From the NCBI GenBank assembly GCA_902464965.1, contig CABQLI010000001.1, positions 22,418 through 86,417 on the forward strand: a DNA stretch of 64,000 nt, read 5' to 3'. Below are positions 34,510-41,682 of the stretch, piece after piece. How positions within the stretch are numbered: the first letter of the stretch is position 1; the number at the start of each line of letters is the position of its first letter. Under the pieces are notes generated by a model. That model was given only the letters and a program-made list of their open reading frames with translations. It did not search any database and was not told the DNA's origin. The stretch is from an uncultured Collinsella sp. (lineage in GTDB: Bacteria; Actinomycetota; Coriobacteriia; Coriobacteriales; Coriobacteriaceae). The position numbers were made by a program, and so were the translations under genes.

Positions 34510-35937
34510 TTATGCCTCGACGGTATCCAGATCAAAGCCAAAGTAGCGGACCGCGTTGTTGTAGCTGATGTCGCGCACGATATCGCCCAGCAGCTCCATG
34601 TCGGCCGGATACTTGCCCTGCTCGACCCACTCGCCGATCACGCTGCACAGCACGCGACGGAAGTACTCGTGACGCGGGTAGGACAGGAAGGAGCGGGAGT
34701 CGGTAAGCATGCCCACAAAGTTGCCCAGCACGCCCTCGTTAGCCAGAGCCGTGAGCTGCTCGCGCATACCGACCTCGTTGTCGTTGAACCACCAGGCAGA
34801 ACCGTTCTGGATCTTGCCGGCGGTCGGAGCCTCCTGGAAGCAGCCCATCACGGTATCGATCATGGTGTTGTCGATGGGATTCAGGCTGTACAGGATGGTC
34901 TTGGGCAGACCGCAGGTCTCCTGGATGGAGTTGAGGAAATCGGCGAGCTGGTCGGACGGCGTGTAGTTGGAGATGCAGTCGTAACCGGTGTCGGGACCGA
35001 GCTTGGCAAACATGGCACGGTTGTTGTCGCGCTTGCAGCCAAAGTGCAGCTGCATGGCCCAGCCCAGGCGGACATACTCGCCGGCGACAAACTGCATAAA
35101 GGCAGTCTTGTACTTGAGGACTTCTTCCTCGGTAAGCGGCTCGGCAGCCAGGCCCTTGGCAAAGATGGCCTCGATCTCATCGGCGGTAGCCGGGACATAC
35201 ATAACGTAGTCGAGTGCGTGGTCGGAGGCGCGGCAGCCCAGCTCGTGAGCAACGTCGTAGCGCTTGGAGATGGCGGACTTCATGCCCTCGAAGTCGCTGA
35301 CCTCAACGCCAGCAGCCTCGGAGAGGTGCTTGCAGTAGTCGGCGAACTCCTGGCCACGCTCGATGCGCAGGGCGGCATCGGGGCGCATGGCGGGAACGAC
35401 CTGAACGTCAAAGCTATCGTCGGCGGCAATCTTCTTGTGCCACTCAAAGCTGTCGGCGGGGTCGTCGGTAGTGCAGATCATGCGGACGTTGGACTGCTTG
35501 ATCAGGTTGCGGCAGGTAAAGCTGGCCTCGGCGAGCTTGGCGTTGGCAAGGTCCCAGACCTCCTGAGCGGTTTTGCCGTTCAGGACGCCCTCGTAGCCAA
35601 AGTAACGCTTAAGCTCCAGGTGGCTCCACTCAAAGACGGGGTTGCCCACGCAGCGGCCCAGGGTCTCGGCCCACTTCTGGAACTTCTCACGAGCAGGGGC
35701 ATCGCCGGTAATGAAGCGCTCGTCAACGCCGTTGGCACGCATCAAGCGCCACTTGTAGTGGTCACCGCCCAGCCAAACCTCGGTGATGTTCTCAAAACGC
35801 TTGTCGTCCCAGATCTCCTTGGGAGAAATGTGGCAGTGGTAGTCAACGATGGGCATACCCTCGGCAAAGTTGTGGAACAGTTCCTCGCCGGTCTTGGTGC
35901 TCAGCAGGAAATCCTGATCGTCCATGAAGTTTTTCAT
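34510..35937 (-). CDS. uxaC: Glucuronate/galacturonate isomerase
   Basis: A 475-residue amidohydrolase-fold isomerase that turns D-galacturonate into D-tagaturonate (and glucuronate into fructuronate). Seen: MPIVDYHCHISPKEIWDDKRF with metal-binding HCH near the N-terminus, GDHYKWRLMRANGV (about residue 55), CTTDDPADSFEWH, and MLTDSRSFLSYPRHEYFRR near the C-terminus. The chosen ATG (35937) has AAAGGGG seven bases upstream; the longer in-frame extension overlaps the operator. First gene of uxaCBA under the LacI operators at 36.0 kb. Confidence 0.95.
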   Translation of the reverse strand: MKNFMDDQDFLLSTKTGEELFHNFAEGMPIVDYHCHISPKEIWDDKRFENITEVWLGGDHYKWRLMRANGVDERFITGDAPAREKFQKWAETLGRCVGNPVFEWSHLELKRYFGYEGVLNGKTAQEVWDLANAKLAEASFTCRNLIKQSNVRMICTTDDPADSFEWHKKIAADDSFDVQVVPAMRPDAALRIERGQEFADYCKHLSEAAGVEVSDFEGMKSAISKRYDVAHELGCRASDHALDYVMYVPATADEIEAIFAKGLAAEPLTEEEVLKYKTAFMQFVAGEYVRLGWAMQLHFGCKRDNNRAMFAKLGPDTGYDCISNYTPSDQLADFLNSIQETCGLPKTILYSLNPIDNTMIDTVMGCFQEAPTAGKIQNGSAWWFNDNEVGMREQLTALANEGVLGNFVGMLTDSRSFLSYPRHEYFRRVLCSVIGEWVEQGKYPADMELLGDIVRDISYNNAVRYFGFDLDTVEA

Positions 35938-35991
35938 CAAACAACCCCTTTGTTGGCGGAGCGGGCGCACGGTGCGCTCGTTATCCTCTAG

Positions 35992-36084
35992 GTGAACGTT
36001 CACTATACTAATTCATTGCGACTTAAAAGGTGAACGTTCACCTAACTACCATGGGATGAACGGTCGGTTTTGCCCGCTCAACGG
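35992..36084 (-). promoter_or_regulatory. uxaCBA promoter: two perfect LacI operators and a CCGTTCA box
   Basis: Perfect GTGAACGTTCAC palindromes at 35992-36003 and 36030-36041, 38 bases apart. The 28-bp box is at 36057-36084. TAGTAT near 36006 is a plausible -10 and lies between the operators. The order matches the GH105 and GPH promoters. Confidence 0.75.
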
Positions 36085-36175
36085 TTGTTGGAGCCATGGC
36101 TTACATGTTTTACGGATCGGTTGACGTCTCCAAGCACCGGTTTTGAGTGCTTTTGCTCAGGTGGGTCATGTTCCG

Positions 36176-36372
36176 GCGTGCATTTTTAGGAATATTCAGC
36201 ATCGGGGGCGCGCCGCACACCGTCCTCGATCCCCTATTTGATGCGCATATTGCGCCCGGTCGGTATAAATAAGTGTCGCCGATGGCGATTTACGCCATCG
36301 GCGACACTGAAAACAGTCGTTCTACCCCTCTTTCGGAGCATACAGATGCTGAATATTCCCGAAAATGTACGC
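36176..36372. mobile_element. 197-bp MITE-like element with 28-bp terminal inverted repeats
   Basis: The left end runs GCGTGCATTTTT...ATATTCAGCATC (36176-36203) and the right end is its inverted copy (36345-36372), 25 of 28 bases matching. A solo end with 25 of 28 matches lies at 49425-49452. No transposase is coded inside; a terminator hairpin is. No clear target duplication was seen. Apart from this element and the promoter at 36.0 kb the uxaC-LacI gap holds nothing recognisable. Confidence 0.55.
36272..36308 (-). terminator. Terminator hairpin after the LacI regulator gene
   Basis: AGTGTCGCCGATGGCG (36272-36287, one base-pair offset at the loop) pairs with CGCCATCGGCGACACT (36293-36308). 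TATTTATA follows on the minus strand. It lies within the MITE-like element. Confidence 0.75.
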
Positions 36373-36399
36373 CGCAAGAGGGGGTACCTGACCAAACGG

Positions 36400-37479
36400 C
36401 TAAATTCCCGCAAGCTCGCAGTAGTGGTCGACGTTGCTGGCAAACACCATCTCCACAGCACCCTTCTGCACGGGCTCCGCCGGAGTTTTACCCCACAGCA
36501 AATACTCGCCCAAAGTCTTAGCGCCACGGTAGGCCAAGCTTACCGGGTCCTTATAGACAATATTGGTAAAGATGCCACGGCGCAAGGCCAAGGCACTCTC
36601 GGGGAACAGGTCGTTGCCGATTACCATGACCTCGCCGGCCTTGCCGCTTGAAACAAGCGCGTCGGCGACCACCTCGGAGCCAACGGCAAAAACGCTACAG
36701 ATGAGCTCGGGAGCATCCGGCGCACTCAAGCGCTGTTCAAGCTCGCGCTCGAGCTGTTTGACTTGCGCATGGGCGCCGGCAAGGTCCTCAACTTGCCATG
36801 GAATATCGTGTTCGCGCAGGTAATTATGAAAGGCGCGGGCGGTCAGATAGTGTGAATCGGTATAGGGGTCGCCCGCCAACAGGAGCACGCGGGCGTCAGC
36901 CCCAGAAGCGTGGACCAGATTTGCCGCCTGCTCAGCCATAAGGCCGCCTGCCGTCGAATAGTCGGCCAAGCTCGCACCCAAGCGATCGAGGTGCGGGCGG
37001 TCGCCGTCGACGAGCTCGATTGTCACGCCTGCCTCGGCAATCTGTCTCAAGAGCTCGGTCGCGCGGTCATCGCCCGGAACATAGGCAAGCAGGCCATCAA
37101 TCTTCTCGCCTACCTGCAGGCGCTCATCAATCTGCTCAAGCGCATCGGCGTAGCCGCCCACGCCAAATTCAACACGTTCAACCGTAATGCCCTGGTCGAC
37201 CACCTCCTGCTCAAAGCGGTTGCAACCTTCCCAAAGGTAACGGAAAAAGTACGCTCCCTCGCGTGATGCGCGGGGCAGGCAAAACACCAGGTTGATATCC
37301 TTGCGGCGCAAGCTCGAGGCGCTCGTATTGCGATGGTAACCCATGGCCTCGGCCTTAGCATTCACCTTAGAGCGCACGGATTCGCTCACGCCGGCCTTAC
37401 CCGTCAGGGCCTTGTGCACGGTATTGATGGAGACGCCAAGCTCGGCGGCTATGTCCTTCATGGTTACGCGAGCGCTCAT
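36400..37479 (-). CDS. LacI-family transcriptional regulator of the pectin/uronate regulon
   Basis: A 359-residue regulator. The N-terminal helix-turn-helix is MKDIAAELGVSINTVHKALTG, followed by the hinge (about residue 50) and a periplasmic-binding-type effector domain (residues 65-350) with YSTAGGLMAEQAANL and VMVIGNDLFPESALALRRG. It lies directly upstream of uxaCBA in the same direction but with its own terminator. LacI proteins bind short palindromes centred on CG, and GTGAACGTTCAC sites stand before the SDR, GH105, GPH and uxaC genes, so this is the natural candidate binder. A GGAGTAA ribosome site precedes the ATG. The effector is likely a uronate intermediate; this is inference. Confidence 0.87.
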   Translation of the reverse strand: MSARVTMKDIAAELGVSINTVHKALTGKAGVSESVRSKVNAKAEAMGYHRNTSASSLRRKDINLVFCLPRASREGAYFFRYLWEGCNRFEQEVVDQGITVERVEFGVGGYADALEQIDERLQVGEKIDGLLAYVPGDDRATELLRQIAEAGVTIELVDGDRPHLDRLGASLADYSTAGGLMAEQAANLVHASGADARVLLLAGDPYTDSHYLTARAFHNYLREHDIPWQVEDLAGAHAQVKQLERELEQRLSAPDAPELICSVFAVGSEVVADALVSSGKAGEVMVIGNDLFPESALALRRGIFTNIVYKDPVSLAYRGAKTLGEYLLWGKTPAEPVQKGAVEMVFASNVDHYCELAGI

Positions 37480-37509
37480 GGGATTACTCCGTTATAGATA
37501 AGTTGCCAA

Positions 37510-37525
37510 TTACCAGTACAGGTAA
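37510..37525 (-). promoter_or_regulatory. Inverted repeat upstream of the LacI gene
   Basis: TTACC (37510-37514) and GGTAA (37521-37525) frame AGTACA, 31 bases before the LacI start. It differs from the GTGAACGTTCAC operators, so it is not an obvious autoregulatory site. Confidence 0.35.
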
Positions 37526-37578
37526 CGATACCCCAAAATCGCTCTTCAACTCGCCGCGCTCGCCCCCAAATGTGCAAA

Positions 37579-37608
37579 GCGCCCCGCGAACGGATGCTCG
37601 CGAGGCGC
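37579..37608 (-). terminator. Terminator after the FeoB-associated gene
   Basis: GCGCCCCGCGA (37579-37589) pairs with TCGCGAGGCGC (37598-37608) with one mismatch; TTTGCAC follows on the minus strand. Confidence 0.7.
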
Positions 37609-37623
37609 CTGGGTGCCTGGACT

Positions 37624-37824
37624 TTATTTGATACCGCGGCCCAAGTCTTCGGCGATTTTGTCCACGCCCTTAAGTGCGGCGCACGTCTTTTTGTTGGAGC
37701 AATGCCCCGTGCAAACGCCACCCTGAGCGCAGTCGGCGCAGGTGCCCTTGCGGTAGATGCGCACGCACACGGCGGCAAACGCAATACCGATAACAGCCAG
37801 TACAACAATATCGATAGGTGCCAT
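37624..37824 (-). CDS. FeoB-associated Cys-rich membrane protein
   Basis: A 66-residue small protein. One N-terminal membrane helix (about residues 4-22, IDIVVLAVIGIAFAAVCVRIY) is followed by a cysteine-rich tail CADCAQGGVCTGHCSNKKTC with five cysteines in pairs. Proteins of this form are found after feoB in many Firmicutes and Actinobacteria and are thought to help iron passage. It lies 278 bases downstream of feoB in the same direction, separated by a terminator and a 67-bp palindrome, so it may have its own promoter. Confidence 0.8.
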   Translation of the reverse strand: MAPIDIVVLAVIGIAFAAVCVRIYRKGTCADCAQGGVCTGHCSNKKTCAALKGVDKIAEDLGRGIK

Positions 37825-37942
37825 AGCAAGCCTCCTCTAGTTAACCACCACTTACTCTACCCCATCCTCCACCTACCAAAACGGGACAGGTTTATTTTGG
37901 TCAGTTTTATCTGCGGAAACGCCACATCTCCCTCACCAAAGA

Positions 37943-38009
37943 AGTTGCGGTGAAATAATCCCTAAACATGCCGCCGACGCCATCGAGCAGGAACTATTCC
38001 ACCACAACT
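37943..38009. repeat. 67-bp palindromic repeat, copy 5
   Basis: Begins AGTTGCGGTGAAATAATCC and ends CTATTCCACCACAACT. It lies between the FeoB-associated gene and feoB. The inner sequence differs from copies 3 and 4 but the overall length is the same 67 bases. Confidence 0.75.
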
Positions 38010-38044
38010 AATTGGCGCAAAGTAACCTGCCCCCATGCAGCAAA

Positions 38045-38073
38045 AGCCCGAGTGTCGCTGGGACACCCGGGCT
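38045..38073 (-). terminator. Terminator after feoB
   Basis: AGCCCG, then GTGTC, pairs with GACAC, then CGGGCT, with one mismatch; TTTTGC follows on the minus strand. Confidence 0.8.
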
Positions 38074-38102
38074 CGTGGAAAGGGGCTAATCCTTATTCGA
38101 AC

Positions 38103-40430
38103 TTAAGCGGAAACTGCGGCGGAAGCAGTGTTGGTCTCATCCTCGTCGGTCCATGCATGCTTGGGCATGGGACGGAAGATCTGGAAGAGCATCGCGACCA
38201 GCAGCACGATAGCCACAACCGTCCAGATACCAAACTGCCCAAGGACAAGCAGGTTGTAGAACTGGTTGATGAACAGGCCGATCACCCAAGCGAAGGCGCA
38301 CTCGTAGCCGATGGCAATCGCGGTCCACTTGCCAGAGTCCATCTGGTTGCGGATGGTGCCAATGGCGGCAAAGCACGGAGCGCACAGCAGGTTGAAGGCG
38401 CCGAAGGCAACGCAAGCGCCCATAGTCGGGAACATGCCGGCAAACGCGGTCCACAGGCTCGGGTCGGTCTCGCCCGCGTCGGCGACGGACAGCAGCGAGC
38501 CGGCGGTGGCGACGACGTTCTCCTTAGCGACAAGGCCCGAGACGGTCAGTGCGGTTGCCTGCCAGGTGCTAAAACCGAGCGGGGCGAAGATCCAAGCGAC
38601 CAGGTTGCCCAGCATGGCAAGCACGGAGTAGTCCATGAACTCCTCGGGGATGCCGTCCATCGCAGGCAGGAAGCCAAAGGAACCGTTGTAGCTACCAAAG
38701 TTGGACAGGAACCAAACCACGACAGTGGACGCGAAGATGACCGTGCCGGCCTTCTTGATAAAGGCCCAGCAGCGCTCCCACACGTGCAGCGCCCAAGAGC
38801 GGATCGCCGGGAAGTGGTAGGCAGGAAGCTCCATAACGAACGGCGTCGGGCGGCCGGCGAAGAGCTTGGTCTTCTTGAGCATAAGGCCCGAGGCGATGAC
38901 GGCAAAGACGCCCAGGAAGTAGAAGAGCGGGCTGATCCACGCCGCGGTGGTGGAAGAGTCGCCGATGATGGAACCCATGAGCAGGGCGATGATCGGCAGC
39001 TTAGCGCCGCAGGGGATGAACGTGGTAGTCATGACCGTCATGCGGCGGTCCTTCTCGTTCTCGATGGTCTTAGTAGCCATGACGCCGGGGACGCCGCAGC
39101 CCGAGGACACGAGCATGGGGATGAAGGACTTACCGGACAGGCCAAAGCGGCGGAACACGCGGTCCATGATGAAGGCGACGCGAGCCATGTAGCCGCAGTC
39201 CTCCAGGAAGGACAGCATGACGAACAGCAGGAACATCTGCGGCACAAAGCCGAAGATGGCGCCCAGGCCGCCGACGATACCGTCGCAGACCAGCGAATCG
39301 ACCAGGCCACCGTCCTCGGTGCCACCCGCCACAAGGGCGTCGTGGACCATGGTGGTAATACCCGGAACATACGGGCCATACTGCGCCGGGTCGACCGAAT
39401 CGGCGTCGTCACCCGCGGCCTCGACAGCCTCATCGTAGGCGTCGCGGCCCTGACCGAGCACATACCAACCGTCGGTACCAAAGAGCTGGTCGTTGGTGAA
39501 GTCGGTCACCGTGCCGCCCAGGGTGGAAACGGCAATGTAGTACACGCAGAACATGATGACCACAAAGATCGGCAGGCCCAGGATACGGTTGGTAACCACG
39601 CGGTCGATCTTCTCGGAAGTGCTCATCTTGGCCGGAGCCTTGGTGAGGCACTCGTCAATGATGTGCGCGATGACGCCATAGCGCTCACCGGTGATGATGG
39701 ACTCGGCGTCGTCGTCGCAATCCTGCTCGCACTGGGCGACCAGCTGCTCTACGCGAGCAGCCTTCTCCTTAGTGAGGTTGATGAGCTTGCAGGCGTCCGC
39801 GTCGCGCTCAAACAGCTTGACAGCGTAGTAGCGGCGCTTGTTGGCGGGAACGCTCGCTGGAAGGTTGTTCTCGATGTGGTCCAGAACGTCCTCGATGGAG
39901 GAGTCGAACTTGTGCTCCGGCACCTGGCCCTTGGAAGCGGCGGACTTCTTAACCTGCTCGAACAGCTCCTTGATGCCCTTGTTCTTAAGAGCCGAGATCA
40001 TCATGACCGGACAACCGAGCTTCTTGGAGAGCTTGTCCGTGTCGATCTTATCGCCGTTCTTCTCGACCAGGTCGGCCATGTTGAGGGCAACGACCACGGG
40101 CAGGCCGGTCTCGATAACCTGAAGCGCCAGGTACAGGTTGCGCTCGAGGTTGGTGGCATCGACCACCTGAACGACGACATCGGGCTCGCCGCTCATGAGG
40201 TAATCGCGCGAGCATTGCTCCTCGGGGCTGTAGGGGGAAAGCGAGTAGATGCCAGGGAGGTCCGTGATGGTAACGTTCTTGTCGCTTAGGAGCTTGGCTT
40301 CCTTTTTCTCAACCGTGACGCCGGGCCAGTTGCCAACGTAGCCGTTGGCGCCGGTGATCAGGTTGAAAAGCGTGGTCTTGCCGCAGTTGGGGTTACCCGC
40401 CAGCGCGACATGGATCTGAGAATCCGCCAT
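38103..40430 (-). CDS. feoB: Ferrous iron transport protein FeoB
   Basis: A 775-residue iron(II) transporter. The N-terminal G domain has GNPNCGKTTLFNLITG (residues 12-27), the G2/G3 region with GVTVEKKEA and DLPGIYSL, and the NMAD G4 motif (about residue 119). The C-terminal membrane part has two Gate-type motifs, including MLVSSGCGVPGVMATKT and FIPCGAKLPIIALLMG with conserved cysteines, across about 8-11 helices. An iron-type operator lies just upstream in the gap from feoA. AAGGATTGA precedes the ATG. Confidence 0.96.
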   Translation of the reverse strand: MADSQIHVALAGNPNCGKTTLFNLITGANGYVGNWPGVTVEKKEAKLLSDKNVTITDLPGIYSLSPYSPEEQCSRDYLMSGEPDVVVQVVDATNLERNLYLALQVIETGLPVVVALNMADLVEKNGDKIDTDKLSKKLGCPVMMISALKNKGIKELFEQVKKSAASKGQVPEHKFDSSIEDVLDHIENNLPASVPANKRRYYAVKLFERDADACKLINLTKEKAARVEQLVAQCEQDCDDDAESIITGERYGVIAHIIDECLTKAPAKMSTSEKIDRVVTNRILGLPIFVVIMFCVYYIAVSTLGGTVTDFTNDQLFGTDGWYVLGQGRDAYDEAVEAAGDDADSVDPAQYGPYVPGITTMVHDALVAGGTEDGGLVDSLVCDGIVGGLGAIFGFVPQMFLLFVMLSFLEDCGYMARVAFIMDRVFRRFGLSGKSFIPMLVSSGCGVPGVMATKTIENEKDRRMTVMTTTFIPCGAKLPIIALLMGSIIGDSSTTAAWISPLFYFLGVFAVIASGLMLKKTKLFAGRPTPFVMELPAYHFPAIRSWALHVWERCWAFIKKAGTVIFASTVVVWFLSNFGSYNGSFGFLPAMDGIPEEFMDYSVLAMLGNLVAWIFAPLGFSTWQATALTVSGLVAKENVVATAGSLLSVADAGETDPSLWTAFAGMFPTMGACVAFGAFNLLCAPCFAAIGTIRNQMDSGKWTAIAIGYECAFAWVIGLFINQFYNLLVLGQFGIWTVVAIVLLVAMLFQIFRPMPKHAWTDEDETNTASAAVSA

Positions 40431-40503
40431 TCAATCCTTCTTCCTTGTGTGCCTGCGCTGCTTTCTCCGCGCAGGCTGGATAATGTGCTTCAAAGATGCT
40501 GCA

Positions 40504-40527
40504 TTAAGTTAGAAAAACCTAACTTTA
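40504..40527 (-). promoter_or_regulatory. Candidate iron-responsive (DtxR/IdeR-type) operator before feoB
   Basis: AAGTTAG (40506-40512) and CTAACTT (40519-40525) form an inverted repeat with six bases between, a layout and AT-rich TTAG/CTAA content like DtxR-family sites. It lies 74 bases before feoB. Confidence 0.55.
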
Positions 40528-40553
40528 TCTGCAGAAATATGCGCCGCGAGTCC

Positions 40554-40775
40554 TTACTGGACCTCGACGACGGCGGCCTCCTCCTTGCGGATGGAAAGCT
40601 CGTAGCCGCGCACGTTGATCTCGACCGGATCACCGAGCGGTGCGACCTTCACGACCTTGAACAAAGTGCCCTTGATGAGCCCCAGGTCCATAAGGTGGCG
40701 GCGAAGCGCACCTTCACCGTGAAGCTTGACGATGGTGGAGCTCTCGCCCACCTTAACGTCACCCAACGTCTTCAT
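40554..40775 (-). CDS. feoA: FeoA-family ferrous iron transport protein (second copy)
   Basis: A 73-residue SH3-like protein that assists FeoB in the cytoplasm. Seen: TLGDVKVGESSTIVKLHGEG, then RRHLMDLGLIKGT, and VEINVRGYELSIRKEEA, the FeoA pattern. GGGGGAC precedes the ATG. It lies 40 bases downstream of another FeoA gene, and feoB follows 123 bases on. Two FeoA copies beside one FeoB are common in this group. Confidence 0.9.
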   Translation of the reverse strand: MKTLGDVKVGESSTIVKLHGEGALRRHLMDLGLIKGTLFKVVKVAPLGDPVEINVRGYELSIRKEEAAVVEVQ

Positions 40776-40815
40776 TTACTTGTCCCCCTTTCAGTGCGTA
40801 CAGAAATACCGTCGA

Positions 40816-41058
40816 CTAACCGACGGTCATGATGTGCATGGCAACCTTGGAATCGATACCAAAGCGTGCGCCCAGCACAGTGACGATGATATTGGCGCCA
40901 CTCGAGCTCACCACGTGGATTTCGTTGCCCTCGACAAAGCCGAGGTCCTTGAGGTGGTGCTTCATATCCTCATTGCCCTTTACACGAGACACGCGCACGG
41001 TTTCGCCCGCTTTTACCATCGAAAGCGGCATTGCCGGCATCTGCGGTCCGCGAGACAT
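40816..41058 (-). CDS. feoA: FeoA-family ferrous iron transport protein (first copy)
   Basis: An 80-residue SH3-like FeoA protein: KAGETVRVSRVKGNEDMKHHLKDLGFVEGNEIHVVSS, then ANIIVTVLGARFGIDSKVAMHIMTV. It differs clearly from the second copy (about one third identical by eye), so the two are an old pair rather than a recent duplication. The region upstream carries inverted repeats that may respond to iron. Confidence 0.9.
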   Translation of the reverse strand: MSRGPQMPAMPLSMVKAGETVRVSRVKGNEDMKHHLKDLGFVEGNEIHVVSSSGANIIVTVLGARFGIDSKVAMHIMTVG

Positions 41059-41101
41059 GAGTGGCTCCTAACGTCAGTTCGTCCTCAACATCGACGCGGT
41101 A

Positions 41102-41153
41102 AAAGTTAACCACGCCTATGTTCGCTTTAGTAAACTAACACGTGGTTAACTTT
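41102..41153 (-). promoter_or_regulatory. Inverted repeats upstream of feoAAB
   Basis: AAAGTTAACCACG near 41102 and CGTGGTTAACTTT ending near 41153 are perfect inverted copies about 26 bases apart. TTAGT/ACTAA lies between them. The TTAA/TTAG content resembles the feoB operator, so these may be iron-dependent sites around the feoA promoter. Confidence 0.5.
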
Positions 41154-41203
41154 TTGGAAAGGGTCCCCATTCAGATTTCGAAAAAGTTTCCTATACGAAA
41201 CAA

Positions 41204-41236
41204 AGGCACCGCAAAGACCGTCTCTTTGCGGTGCCT
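41204..41236 (-). terminator. Terminator after the HPr-like gene
   Basis: AGGCACCGCAAAGA (41204-41217) pairs with TCTTTGCGGTGCCT (41223-41236), 14 perfect pairs and a five-base loop; TTTGTTTCG follows on the minus strand. Confidence 0.85.
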
Positions 41237-41290
41237 ATTGATACCAATTTATGCAACAGAGGGGACTGCCCCTTTGTCACATTGTTGAGG

Positions 41291-41539
41291 TTAAAGCGAG
41301 AGGTTTCTGATCGACGTGACGCAGGAGGCCTCATCCACACCCGAAACGCGGAACACGACGTCTTCGCCACATTCGCCGCAGAGTGCCATGAGCCCTATAA
41401 CGTCGCGGCCATCCGTGTGGCGATCGCCGATACTGACTGACACGTCGCTACGATGCTTGGCAATGATGTCATAGAGCAGCGCAACCGGGCGGGCATGCAA
41501 TCCCAACGGATCTTTAATCGTCTTTGTAAACTCGACCAT
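41291..41539 (-). CDS. HPr-family phosphocarrier protein with Asp at position 46
   Basis: An 82-residue HPr-fold protein. The active-site histidine is in GLHARP, at residue 15, as in HPr. Where typical Gram-positive HPr has the regulatory serine 46 (KSIMGVMSL), this protein reads RDVIGLMAL, so an aspartate stands at residue 46. HPr kinase could not phosphorylate it there, and Asp may mimic phosphoserine. The ATG at 41539 follows GGAGGGG; an upstream in-frame extension has no ribosome site. No PTS gene is beside it. It could be the general HPr, a Crh-like regulator, or an HPr dedicated to one system. Confidence 0.85.
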   Translation of the reverse strand: MVEFTKTIKDPLGLHARPVALLYDIIAKHRSDVSVSIGDRHTDGRDVIGLMALCGECGEDVVFRVSGVDEASCVTSIRNLSL

Positions 41540-41628
41540 GTCCCCTCCCGCGGCATCGCACATTCGGCCGGCAAACCCAGCCACGTGGTAGTTATTGTAC
41601 GTTACCGGCGCACCCCCGTCCCATAAAA

Positions 41629-41659
41629 AACGAGGGAAGGCACGCGTCCTTCCCTCGTT
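41629..41659. terminator. Terminator after aspS
   Basis: AACGAGGGAAGG (41629-41640) pairs with CCTTCCCTCGTT (41648-41659); TTTTTTAT follows on the minus strand. Confidence 0.9.
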
Positions 41660-41682
41660 ACGGGCAATATGTAGCCGCTCGC

